In this document: positions 32,552 through 43,912 of the stretch, piece by piece
How positions within the stretch are numbered: position 1 is the stretch's first letter
Layout: every line of letters starts with the position of its first letter
Translations under genes and position numbers: made by a program
Assembly (NCBI GenBank): GCA_963971405.1
Contig: OZ020488.1
Coordinates: 21,905,089-21,969,088 of the forward strand
From: Psococerastis gibbosa
Lineage: Eukaryota > Arthropoda > Insecta > Psocodea > Psocidae
Reading direction: 5' to 3'
Length of the DNA stretch: 64,000 nt
Notes under the pieces: generated by a model
What the model was told of the DNA's origin: nothing
The model's database searches: none
What the model saw: the letters and a program-made list of their open reading frames with translations, nothing else

Positions 32552-33357
32552 GAACCGGTCCGAGTTTACTTTAACATGCTTTCGGAGGGGGGGGGGGGGG
32601 GTTGTCCACCTGACGTCACTGGAGGTGAGGTAAATTCTAGATCGGTCAGACCAACACATTACACACAGCATTAATGGCAGGGCACGCAATGCATTTCAGC
32701 GTGAATTTTCTATCATTTTTTCAAAAATAATTTTTTTGGACAAAACCAAATAGTTTTTTGGGAAAGCAACCTGTCCGGTTTCGTTACTCAATTTAACACC
32801 TAAAACATGCCTGATGGTAGAAATCATGGATAGAAAAGTTTCGCTGAAAAATTATTTTTTAGTCATTTTTCTTTAAAATTTAGTTATTTTTATTTTTTTT
32901 TTACCCCTAGACGCAAACTATTAAGGGGCAAGCGGCCCCCCGCATTTTGTCAACATTAATAATGAATACAATATATGTGAATTTAAAAGAAGTCGTTGGA
33001 GCCGTTTTGGAGAAATAATTTTTTTTAAGTTTTTTGAGATTAAACCCCCCCCCCCCCAAATTGAGTTAGCCCAAAATAATAATAAAAAATATCTCGAGGT
33101 ATGATTTTTGTGAACCTACATGCCGAATTTCATCAAAATCGACCGAGTAGTTTGCCCGGAAATCGACGCACAGACTGAGCGACAGACAGACAGACATTTC
33201 GTAAAAACCACTTTTTTGGGTTCCTGGGACATCAAAACGTGTAAACCTGTTGAAATATCGGAATCGAAAATTTAGACCGTCATAAAGCTTTCCTTATACT
33301 ACATATAAATTGGAAAGCAAAAAGCATGTTCGAGTTCGAGTAAACTCGGACCGGTTC
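32552..33357 (-). repeat. Family A repeat, copy 8, with the terminal sequence at both ends
   Basis: It begins GAACCGGTCCGAGTTTAC and runs in reverse to TATAAATTGGAAAGC at 33318. It is then followed by AAGCATGTTCGAG and TAAACTCGGACCGGTTC, the mirror image of its own start. The outer 35 bases therefore form an inverted pair. A G run is at 32585-32600 and a C run at 33046-33057. Confidence 0.9.
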
Positions 33358-33359
33358 TT

Positions 33360-34844
33360 TTAAAGTGGTTTTCTTAACTTATTATTCTTATTGTTTCGGC
33401 TTTTACAAATAACTGTAATTGCATACTTGCATTTGTGCTTATTTTAGGATTATTTAGGTACCGTTTAAGACTTTACCACTACAAATTGACTGCATGTGGC
33501 CTAAAACTTTAATTTTACAGTAAATGCGATTGAGAATGTTATTTTGCACTAATGAAATAATGAATCAGACGATGTAATTGACTGTTTTTAGTGAGTACTT
33601 ACTGTACACATCTATTCGTGTTAATTGATTTATTTAAAAAGAGGCGAAAAAGCATAGGTAATTAGCCGTATTCATAAAAAAGAAGCATTTGCTTACTCTT
33701 CACTTAATTGGAGCAATTGCTTCAGGAAAAACACGTTGTTCATAAATATAAAGTGTATACATACGTAAACTTGAAAACTCTTGAATTTCCTTGCGCCACC
33801 TACCTATCTCGAGCTTTTGCTCACTATCCGAAGCACATGCTCATAAGTAAACGTAATTGGTTATGAATATGAAATATAGCACATACGTCTTATTTCTACC
33901 TTTTATTCTTGAAGAAATTATTTTTATTAATTCGGCTGAATTGTTAAGCATAAGAACTTAGCACTCTTCCAACTGCAGCCAGACAGTTGACTTGGGGAAT
34001 GTTTCTTGGTAATAATTCTGACACTATAAGTAAGTTTGGTTCGCAGTTGTGTGCTGTTGCTTATTACTGTCATGCTGTAGTGGGCTATTACTGTTGTATT
34101 GTGCCTGTTCCGTCTCGCTCTGTAGTGGCAGTTAATGATATTTGACTCGTTGTGGTTCCGGTGTGGCGTATTTTGGACTTGGTGCGTTTGGCAGGGTAAT
34201 GAAATGTGTCATACTGTCATCCTGTGAATTTGTGTAGCAAATGCACGCCATGAGACATTATTCGACTCCCTTGGGCCCAGTCTTGTGCCTCAATTCCACA
34301 TCTCCCACATTTAAAATTCATTCCGCTTGTCACTACATGTCAACTAAGGGCGGTTCCTATCCTGTGTTTCCCTGTGGTGCTTTTTGTATGATAATGTATC
34401 CTCTTGTGAGGCAGGTATTTCTTCTCTTACCGACTGGATGTGTTTTTAAGACAGCTTTTTCATCAATGCCATCGACGGTTTCTCTATAATTTTTTGATAA
34501 TCAATTTATTGAATTGATTGAGTAATCAATTTAAAATAAAATACTTAACGCTTTGCTTAAGAAGAACGTCTAGTTTAAATGCTCATGCGTGAACACTAAA
34601 ATGAATAGTCTTTTAAATGAAAGGGCAGCCGTTTGCAAAACTCCTATTGCTGATAACTAGAAAACAATCAATTGAAAGCTGCCATATTGTGGTTTACCAA
34701 TGTAGTACTTGTAAATATTACGCAACGTTCGTTGGGTAACATATTTTCAATTATTTATCTGCAAAACTACCGCATGGGGTGCCTTTTTAGTATAACCAAA
34801 ATTAGCTTCCTACTAGTAAGTATTTTTCTGTAATTTTTCTCTTT
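33360..34844. other. Intergenic; no gene recognised
   Basis: CCGTATTCATAAAAAAGAAG at 33668 and GGTTATGAATATGAAATA at about 33860 may be the decayed ends of a MITE. The 82-codon + frame at 34241-34489 has no recognisable domain. Confidence 0.4.
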
Positions 34845-35050
34845 CTTCGCCGTCGTCTTCGTCGTCGCCGTCGTCTTCGTCGTCGCCTCCGTTGACGTCG
34901 CCATTGTCATCTTCATCTTCGTCTCCTTCTCCTTCATCTTCTTCTTCTTCCAGCTCTATAGCCCTTTGATGGGCTTGGGCCAGCTCGACTACACTCCTCC
35001 GGTCATCTCGACTTTGGGCGACGTATCACCATTTACGGACTTCATCTCAC
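34845..35050 (-). pseudogene. LINE ORF terminus with GAA/GAC repeat tail
   Basis: On the - strand the bases encode YVAQSRDDRRSVVELAQAHQ then RAIELEEEEDEGEGDEDEDD and a long GAC/GAA repeat. The text from DDRRSVVELAQAHQRAI resembles the extreme C-terminus of a common arthropod LINE, with an in-frame stop just before it (RKW-stop). The acidic part is a translated microsatellite (CTT/GTC on the + strand, 34845-34955). Confidence 0.6.
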
Positions 35051-35059
35051 AACGGAGGT

Positions 35060-38000
35060 CGCTTTCTAATTCATCCTTCTAGAGGTTTCGTGAAATCTAA
35101 TTGAATTTAAAAAACATCTCCTATTGTAAATAGCGTTAAAGATCCCTGTTATTTCTCATTGAATTTAATTTTTAAAGAAGAATCATTTTGTACGTGAAAT
35201 AATATGATGATCCTATCTGTGAGGAAACAATAACGAGGGTTAGTAAAAACAAGCGGAAGGTTCATATCTCTGGGGCTCAAAAACTTTTCGGGGGATTTTC
35301 ATTCGGAAGGGCTCCCCTACGTCGAATCTGCACCGGAAGCTCTTGTTGGGCCTTTTTCTCCCTTAGCGTTGTCTTATTGATTATGTTATATTTTCTGGTA
35401 CCACTGCCGGCCAAACATGACTATGCCAATTTTGACCTGCGCTTGGAGAGTTTTAGCGCTTTGTTTTTTTCTTGAAATTTTTATCTAATATACATCCTTG
35501 AATTTGTCTGTATAGTGCAACTTCTGAAAGTAATCTGTTTTGGGCTATATTGTACGGCAAGGTGGCTCATGATGCTTTCCTAATTTGTTATCGGGAAATG
35601 GGCATGTTTTGTTTATATAGGATGGATTACATCTCCCTCTATTGAGTATAAAATTGCGAATCTTCCATCTTCGCTGGGCATATATTCCTTTCAGGACTTT
35701 TACCTCTACTCCAGCAACTAAGCAATCACTAAACTGAAGAACAAGATCCAAAATGTCTTTCTCTCATCTACAAATTCATAATGAATATGTGGAACAGGCT
35801 GCGCAAAGTTACCAGTATTTATTTTTATTTTTTGGCCCAAAATTGCTGACGGTTGATATTTTTTGTCACCATACAGACTGCTGCTCATGTTGAGATAGGC
35901 GAGATATGCAAATGCCAGGGCTATTACAAGAAGGGTGGCGTGTCCGGCTCATTTGCCACTGACCATATAAAGTCTAATGTCAATTTATCTGGAGAACATT
36001 TGCCCATTTATTCCGACAACGTTGTTTGCTCATCTTCATTAGTTTACTGCATAGCTAATCCCTTTCCCGGGAAAATTTGTGTCTCTCTCAATTTCATTTT
36101 GCAGTCTCTTCTATGATAAAATGATGTGAAGGTCTTTGGAACTTTACTAAAGGCCTCTTGATCCACGTGTCTGAACATCGGAAAAGGTTAGGCCAGGAGA
36201 GTCTTACCAAAAAACGGCACCGGAAAAAAAAACTTTAATAGGACAGTAGCAGTACTAGTAGTATCTAACATTCCCGTATTTACATGACAACCCCTCTGCA
36301 CCTCCAGTTCAAACTAAACTCTTATAGGAATCCATTGAGAAATGACATCCAATTCCAATGTTTTGAGCACAATCATTTTCCTATATGTAAGAGGTCCATT
36401 ATTGTAAATCAAACATACAGTAGAATAATGATTTATGATTATTATGGTTATTTTTTTATTCAAGTTACCAATTATAGTAAATGTATTATTTTAGGTGACT
36501 GAAATTTTTTATGTGTCATCGCAGGAAATTTTCAATGTTTCATTTGATTTCATAGGGTAGTTTATTTTTTTTCAAATCACTATTTTGAAAAAAACAAACT
36601 GAAATATCTCAGGCATTAAAAATTTGTTGTGATATGATATAAATGCCGTTATCAAAAATTTGATGAAGTACATATTAACTTAAATATAAAAAAAATGTCG
36701 GATTTAGGGTCGAATCAGGGGAGGTTTAGGAACCAACTTCTAATTTCTTCACAAATGTGTTCCATATTGTTAGAAACATGCTGCCCCTAACGAGCAGTCT
36801 CAGGAGGTTGGGCAATTGCAATTAAATTAAAAACTTGTATTTTATAATCATTAATATTATGTACATTGCAAATAAACATGTTTTCTAAGAAAGTTTCAAA
36901 GTGAATTTACCCGTGAGGGGTGGTCATTTTAATTTAACTTTTTTCGTGTCGCACATGCAGGTTGTAGTCACTCGCATGCCGTCCGGCATTGTATGTGCCA
37001 AGGATGTTTAAAATATTGCATTTGTAACTATATTTAGAGAAATGAACTAACTTTTTATGCGTGGCCTAGTTTCGTGATGTTCTATTTTATTCTATTTTGC
37101 ACAGAAATACCCTTTCTCAATTGTTTTGTTGCCTTTAATCCTCATCTAACTTAATTCTCGTCTAAATTATTTACAAAAGGAAACCCCCCTTGGTTAGTAG
37201 GGGTTTGTTACTTATGCATGAGGTGTCGGTCGTGGTTTTGCATTTCATTATGAATGAACGACGCTTGTGTGTTGCAGTGTACTGCCTGCAATGTAGAACG
37301 TTTTCAAGTTTTTTTTAGCTCTTATTATTCCAGCGTCTCTGCAACACTGCAGCATTTTATTTTGTGTTGAAACAGCATTTCTTGTTATTTTTCTGAGTCT
37401 TTTGTCGTTAATAGTTTGCGTGTCTCAAAGGCCCACTAAAAATGACATAATAAACTCCGAGATCTTAGAGTGCTTGGTTGCATAATCTTACAGCTACAGG
37501 AAATTTAATAGCATGTTTTGGGTGTCTATGTTGGTTGCACAATGTAGGTACATGTTTGTACCATTGCGCAGCAACACACAAAAATGAGCCGGTTATTTGG
37601 CGTGCAAGTAGGCCAGACTGGCGATATACTGTATGTATATTCGAACCGTACAAAACTGGCAGACATTAGGAGTTAGTATTACGTCTGAATTTCAAGTCCT
37701 CACTGCTGAAAAATATTAGCTACTCATTATTTTCGGTTTCACTCTGCGGAGTAAAATATGTAACTAATATCAAACGGGCTACAAAAAATTTCCCCCTTTT
37801 TGGCGTTTTAACGAAAAAGGGTAAATTTTTTGGACCTTTTATTTAACATAGGTTCATTTCCCTTGGTGTGAATTACGTTCGCGCAGTTTTTTCATAATTG
37901 GATCCTGCCGTCCAATACACACTATGTACTGTTGCCTAATAATCCTGCATTTGTTGCTCAGTTATTAAATGAAAGCTTAACTTAAGCTTCATGTGAAAAA

Positions 38001-38200
38001 GTTTATTTTTAAAAGCGTGGTTAACACTGACCTACATTTACGAAGTGATGAAGTGGTGACAATCCTTCTGAGTTAGACTAATGCATTGGGTAATAAAATA
38101 AAAACATTCTGCATTGAGATAGATACAAATTTATTGGTGAAATTTAAAAATGCAGGAGTCATTATACGCCGGGTAATTTAGGTCAAAATATTCTCCAGGG
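35060..38200. other. Intergenic, nothing recognised
   Basis: About 3.1 kb of AT-rich sequence without recognised repeats. Open frames at 35545-35751 (-), 35853-36116 (+), 36284-36502 (+) and 37465-37669 (both strands) show no domain, signal or conserved motif that I know. Confidence 0.45.
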
Positions 38201-38249
38201 AAGACTTAGGCGTGGCAAGCTGTGGCCCCAATTCGCTCTGGACCAGTGG

Positions 38250-38332
38250 TGACGTCAGAGCTCTCCCGTGACGTTCCACGGTTGCCATGGCAGCCTGGAG
38301 CTTTGCGTCATACGTGACGTCATATCCACGTG
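38250..38332. promoter_or_regulatory. CRE / RFX X-box / E-box cluster
   Basis: Two exact CRE sites TGACGTCA (38250-38257 and 38315-38322), a further CGTGACGT half-site, an RFX-type X-box GTTGCCATGGCAGC (38281-38294; consensus GTTGCC-AT-GGCAAC) and CACGTG (38327-38332) fall within 83 bases of locally GC-rich DNA. RFX and CREB-family factors are known to bind adjacent sites. No gene start is visible beside it, so it could be a distal enhancer, an unannotated promoter or chance. Confidence 0.35.
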
Positions 38333-38344
38333 TCTTGCACGGCC

Positions 38345-40461
38345 TGTTTAATTACAATATTTTATTAGTATTATCGGTCTATTAACCTAATTGTTTCCAA
38401 ATTATTAAGACAGAGGCTAGCTTAACTTTAATTTAAAAGTCGTTAATATTTCGATTTAAAATGTTTTTATTGCAGTATTCATTTATTATTCCAACTATAA
38501 ATGAAGTTACACAGTGGGGACGAAAACAGGTTATTAGCCAGGGGCAGAAAGGGTGGAGATGAAATTGGGGCCCCTACCCGGAAGTCGGGAACTAAGGTGG
38601 TTTATAATAAATGATAAAATATGGAAACCACCGTGGGGATGGGATCTAGGGGAGCCTCGGGGCAGATGTCGACATGTCAAAGACCTTAATATTTGAATTT
38701 TTAAGTACAGATAGGAAATAAAATAGGATTTTAAGGATTTCGCAAGTAGTTCTCTGCCCCCTTGGTTTATGCCATTGATATACTGTAAACCTTAAACTTA
38801 GGGCTCTGCAGCCGCAGCTCCAAATTATCCCAATTAAACCCCAATTAATGTAAATTGATATACGGGAATTATTCAAATTAAAAATTAACATTAAAAACAG
38901 ATCGTCAACTGAGGTTAAGATGATATGCTTGACCTAAGCTGAAATGTTTTGGGGGGGTTCATGACAGAACAGTTGAATGCGGTCTGTTTTGGATCGCATT
39001 AGTTTTATTACTGAATTTAAATAATTGTATTAATTCCTCGGGTAAGTAATTATTTTTCGTTGGTTCTACGCCTGCTGATTATGAAAAAAAAAACAATTTA
39101 AAGACAGTCAACAGTCAGTCATTCCGGGGTGACTGCTACTAATACAATGGTGCGATTGGTGAACAGAACTTCACTAGTTTTTTTCGCATCAAAAAATACC
39201 TAAACTATAATAAATTAAAGTAAATATAGCTAATTTAGTACTAATAGTATTTTTATTTTTGGCCATGAACTCTCTGACAGATTATAATGCTTAGTAAAAT
39301 GTTATTTTGTATGCTATTTGAAGTGTAACCCAAAAGCGCGGGGCTAATTTCCCAGAAAATGTGAAAATTTGGAATGGAAAACTTGGTTTGCCGTTTAATT
39401 TCCTTCTTTAACATACGTGGCTATTATCTTGGTGCATGTAAGACCGCTGTCACGCACTTGAAGGGGCCCCGCAGTGGGATTTCTTCATTATCTGCAGTGG
39501 AACCTTAGATTTCTTTTGTTTTCCTTTTGTGATCGTTATGGGGGTTTTGTTTACTCATTCTACATTTTTATTTTTGTCAGCTAAATGGTTTTGACTGTTT
39601 TTTAAATGTCTATAAATAGACATTCTTAATTTAGAATCAGCTCTTATATCTGCTGAGTTCGCAACCCCTTGCCTTTGGCTCCGTTCCGCTGATGACTAAA
39701 AAATAGAGTATTGTCCCCAATCTCAAAAATTAGTCTCATGGTTGATTTTGTAATATATCTATAATTATTATTTTAAAAAAAATTGATGTGCAGTAAAAAT
39801 ATGAAAACCCATGTTGGTTATTTCCCCCGTGATATTTAAAGTTTTTGACCCAATCCCAATAACAAATCACAAAATGTACAAAAAAAAGCGCAATAAGTCT
39901 TTTACACATTTTTTCCGATAACAATGAAACTCGTATTCGAGCCGTCATGTCCACAATGATTTCCCAGGTGCCGCTTGAAAATTCACGTTTAACTTTTGAA
40001 TTTTGGCAAAAACTGATTCCCTTAATCCAGCAACGCTTTCTGCCTTATAAGCTGCTGATCACCATTTACGATACTTTTCAACATGCCACTAACTAATGAA
40101 CTGGAAAATTACTCGTAAACTGATCACATGCTGATGACTGGTTTCTCAATTTCTTCCTGAATGTGCCATTGTGCCAATGCAATTTGCCAATGCAATGTAA
40201 AGCATGTTTATTTTTGACCATTAATCGCTCTTCGCTGTTCTTTACTAGTAATAGAAGTGATCGGAAAAGTTCCGGTATGTCAACGGGCAAAATTGTAAAT
40301 AACCCCAGTATACTCGTGACAGTCTGAATATCTGCTGCTGGACCACTTCAGTAACTCAATAAAAATAATAGTGACTGCTGACTGGTGCAATTTTGTGAAG
40401 CTATTGGGCTAATTTCTATAATGCACCTAAGAGGTGTTTCGCTGATTGAATTACATTTTTA
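38345..40461. other. Intergenic, nothing recognised
   Basis: AT-rich, with no recognised gene or shared repeat. Confidence 0.45.
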
Positions 40462-40757
40462 TAACACCTGCTTTCAGCATTTCTGCCCTGTTGAGTGAGT
40501 GAGTCTGTTTATAACTTGAGGCACCCTAACGGCAGACTCCATCACCTTATTATAGTGGATTCCGAACCACTTGGGGAACAAAGTAAAGCCACACGATTAA
40601 TTCAGAGGACTCGCCACGCACGTAGACTGACTGGTATAGTCTCAGACCGTTATCATATCCCACCATGTTCCCCTGCCAACGCTGTGCACACTACCAAGTT
40701 TACCGCAGTTTCAACCACGCTCTGCTCTCGTGGATTCAACTTGGTAAGGCCGTTGGC
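40462..40757 (-). repeat. 5S-rRNA-derived SINE, copy b
   Basis: On the - strand it starts GCCAACGGCCTTACCAAG, has GGCAGGGGAACATGGTGGG, CACACGATTAAT-related text and TTCCCCAAGTGGTTCGG, and ends GAAATGCTGAAAGCAGG. Internal order matches copies a and d with small deletions. Open frames across it on both strands are shadows. Confidence 0.85.
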
Positions 40758-40814
40758 AGTATTAATTACATGGTATGTAATACACATAAATATACCCCAG
40801 TAGTAGTAGAAGGG

Positions 40815-40890
40815 AGTAGTATATCCCAGTCCGGCTGTCATCCCGGATTCTACTGCTTCAAGCAACTGCGGCCGTGAATGTCTTTGTAAT
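40815..40890 (-). repeat. Fragment related to the Penelope-like element
   Basis: On the - strand ACATTCACGGCCGCAG and AGCAGTAGAATCCGGG match the outer part of the 16.1 kb element (GCTTTCACGGCCGGAG, CCAGTAGAATCCGGG). Confidence 0.5.
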
Positions 40891-41750
40891 TATAGCATAG
40901 TGATGAGGAAAGTCGTCGGAAAGTGAAGAGGCGTGTCGAAGAGGCTTTCAACAATGTAATCGCTGTGCCCTTACCCTCAGCCGTGTTTCTCTAGAGGTGG
41001 GGACCGAATACCCCAGCACCCTATTGACCTGTGGTTTTTTTACTGCTTCTCAACTCTTCATTTCCCTTTTTTACGAATTCACCAGCCGTATTTTATCCAC
41101 AGGTTTCTGAAAACTTTTTTCTAGGTGAGCTTTTGCAGCCTTGCAAGGGTCTTTTGATACTTATGTCGATTTGGGTATTATTTGTGTGGGACTTCGGACT
41201 AAAGCTATGATTTATGCAGGTTTGTTTTTCTGGGATTTTCTAGTTTTTGGGAAATTTGTAAGCTCACCCTGGCTTTTTGGTTTGTACCTATATTTTTGTG
41301 TTTTGTGAACGTAGCCTTTATGGACGATGCCATGTCTGTAGTATAGTATATTGAAAATAAACGCATATTTTTATCATTTTTATTATTATTATTATTTCTT
41401 GTCTTGGGGGTACTAGGCGAGGAAAAGAGAGGGGGAGAGACAGATTATTATTATTAATTAATTAATTACTTTATTAACTTGGGGCCCGCACACATGTTTT
41501 TGTATTACAAGGGTATAATTGATTATTTTTATAAATATATTCCTTCAGCGCAGGGGAGTACCCGCCGAAGAAGAAGAAAAAAGAAGAAGAATTTGGCAGG
41601 TATGGGTGTCATCCACATCATGTAGGCCAATAGTACGGTAAAATGGGGAAAATATTAATTTTGGAAATTTTGACAACACTAACCGATTTTATTCATTTGT
41701 ACTTTATCGAGGTGAGCTTAAAATTTGTATTTCTCCACTGATCCTGCAGC
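40891..41750. other. Intergenic with LINE-tail-like scraps
   Basis: CTTGTCTTGGGGGTACTAGG at 41399 resembles the CTTGTC-GGG-TACTGG motif of the LINE 3' UTR at 23.9 kb. GCCGAAGAAGAAG at about 41562 resembles another LINE tail. No coding remnant is visible. Confidence 0.3.
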
Positions 41751-41753
41751 CAG

Positions 41754-41987
41754 CAGCCTGATCGAGGCGATTATAATACCGGGGTTAAATAAATACCCTA
41801 GGATTATAACTGTAAACAAACAAATTTTGAATAGCACTTTCCATTATAAAATTATCTTGTTTACATTTTTAATCCCCTGGTAAACAAGATTATTTTATAA
41901 TGGAAAGTGCTATTCCAAATTTGTTTGTTTACAGTTATAATCCTAGGGTATTTATTTAACCCCGGTAATCGCCTCAATCAGGCTGCT
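41754..41987. mobile_element. Long-hairpin MITE (CAGCCTGATC family), copy 1
   Basis: The two halves are almost exact inverse copies: CAGCCTGATCGAGGCG at the left, CGCCTCAATCAGGCTG at the right, with AATACCGGGGTTAAATAAAT, AACTGTAAACAAACAAATTT and ATAGCACTTTCCATTATA inside each arm. Arms are over 100 bases with almost no loop. Confidence 0.88.
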
Positions 41988-42148
41988 GCAGCCTGATCGG
42001 GGCGCTTATAATACCGGTATTTATTTAATCTACTGGTAAACAAGATAATTTTATAATGGAAAGTGCTATTCAAAATTTGTTTGTTTACAGTTATAATCCT
42101 AGGGTATTTATTTAAACCCGGTATTATAAACGCCTCGATCAGACTGCT
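41988..42148. mobile_element. Long-hairpin MITE (CAGCCTGATC family), copy 2, shorter form
   Basis: It directly follows copy 1 across CTGCTGCAGCCTGATC. It has the same termini but only one arm-length of interior, ending CGCCTCGATCAGACTGC. It resembles the 47.9 kb copy in the opposite orientation. Confidence 0.85.
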
Positions 42149-43076
42149 GATAGTGAGTACCCGATATTAATCGATGTAAAATATTTTCGCTGTGCCTACG
42201 TGCTATCTCAGAATACAGTACAGCTGAGTGAGGTGAGCATTTGCTTTGCCTTGAGCAACATATGTAGATTGTGTTGCCTGGAGGTATGAAAGTACAATAT
42301 ATGTCGAATCCGCGGTGCAGGGAATAACAAATACTATACACAAAACACATAATACCAACATCAGCAGCAAAAATAAAAAAGTAGAAGAAAGAAGTTTAGA
42401 CAATCACAAACTCTTCTCGTGAAAAATAAAAATATCTCAAAACAAAGTCAGTAGCATCTTTTACAGCAACGATATGAATACGAATACTTTGTCACTTTTT
42501 AAAGGGGACATTAGTGAAAATATTGTGATAAAAGTGACATTTTAAGAGTTGGAAATGAATGCGTAGGGAAGGCGCTGTGATAATTACCACCAGTGTCAAA
42601 TTATGCCTATTATTTCATTTCTTTGTTCTCCTCGGATCTCACAGACAATTCGTTTCATTCAATTACTTTTATATCTGTGGTGTTTACACTGATATTGTTT
42701 GTCTATCCCATGTATAATATCATTTAATGTCCTTGGGTTTTCTTCATTAGGCGGAAATCCTATTCAGTTCCTTACGGAGCGGCTAGATATGCTAGTATGT
42801 TATGTTTGATATACACTTTACTATATTATTACACTTGCTATACTATACTGTCTATAAGATGCTGACGTCATAGCGCCAAACTAGCAGGTTCCATTCTTGG
42901 CTTGTCTAGTGTAGGGTTTAAGTAACCCATTTCATGAATTGTTTGAAAAAGAGTCTCCCCTCTTTTCTCCGTGAACAATAATCACAATAATGACCGTAAA
43001 ATAAATGAGCGGGCTACAGTCTGTATGTAGTATATTATAATAACTTTAACTGTGGGCGTAATAACATAATGCCTTC
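42149..43076. other. Intergenic, nothing recognised
   Basis: AT-rich. Overlapping - strand frames at 42108-42403 are not supported by any domain. Confidence 0.45.
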
Positions 43077-43084
43077 TTACACTC

Positions 43085-43487
43085 CAGGCACGTAGCCAGG
43101 GAGGGGGCTTTGGGGGGCTGAAGCCCCTCCCTCCGAAATGTAAAAAAAGGGATTTTTTTTAGTTCATTTTTATTTGTTCTCGCTCGATCCAGTGTATAGT
43201 TATAGAAATTATTATGTATCTGATTTATTAATGAAAGTAATTTTTACATTCAATATTCTGTCTTCGGAAGGGATCACACTTCTTTATCCTGGCATTGTTC
43301 AGTTTGATGTTTCACCTGTAATTTTTTCTCCCTCTAAAAACACTAAAACTGTGTGTTTTTGCATGTAAATTCTTTAAAATTTCCGGGGAGGGGGGAGCGG
43401 ACCCGCCGTTTTACTGGGGGTATTCCATCCCGACCCCCGGGTAGTTAGCCCCCCCCCCCCCGACATAAAATCCTGGCTACGTGCTTG
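43085..43487. mobile_element. hAT-like MITE, 403 bp, with 8-bp TSD
   Basis: The left end CAGGCACGTAGCCAGG pairs with the right end TCCTGGCTACGTGCTTG. TTACACTC is duplicated on both sides (43077-43084 and 43488-43495). Internal G- and C-rich flanks surround an AT-rich core. No transposase. Confidence 0.88.
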
Positions 43488-43590
43488 TTACACTCTCAAT
43501 AGGGAAGATGTCAACATTTTGACCTTAATTTATGTTACTCTCAACAAATGCCATAACCTTGAATATAAATGTTATGAAGTACATTACATT

Positions 43591-43912
43591 TTTCTTCTTC
43601 TTCTTCTTTATATGTCCACTCTAGCCAAGATTAACGATCATCATGGCAATTTGGACCGTGGAGACTGCTGAAACCGTGAGTCGTGCTCTTGCCAAACCGC
43701 TGCCTTAGGGTTTTCATCCAGGATTTTCTTCTTCTGAAGGACTTCTATCTTCCCTTGGATTAAAACATAAAGAGCGTGATTTTTTCCCCTTCCTCATCAC
43801 ATGTCCGAAGTACGTTCGTTTTCGCTTCGTAGCCGTCAGCGGCAACTCGGTATCTGTATCCATTCGCCTCATGTCCTCGGCATTAGGTACACGGTCTCTC
43901 AAAGACATGCCA
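43591..43912 (-). pseudogene. LINE ORF C-terminal end (GHVMR/IAMMIVNL type)
   Basis: On the - strand SLRDRVPNAEDMRRMDTDTE is followed by KRKRTYFGHVMRKGKK; then, after frame changes, VQIAMMIVNLG, a stop, and an AAG-repeat tail (43591-43608 as TTC on the + strand). It is the same element type as at 31.3 kb and is broken. Confidence 0.75.

Noticed and set aside
33668..33880. MITE bounded by TATTCATAA-type ends
   Set aside because: Only the outer few bases and scattered internal words are complementary; too weak to claim ends.
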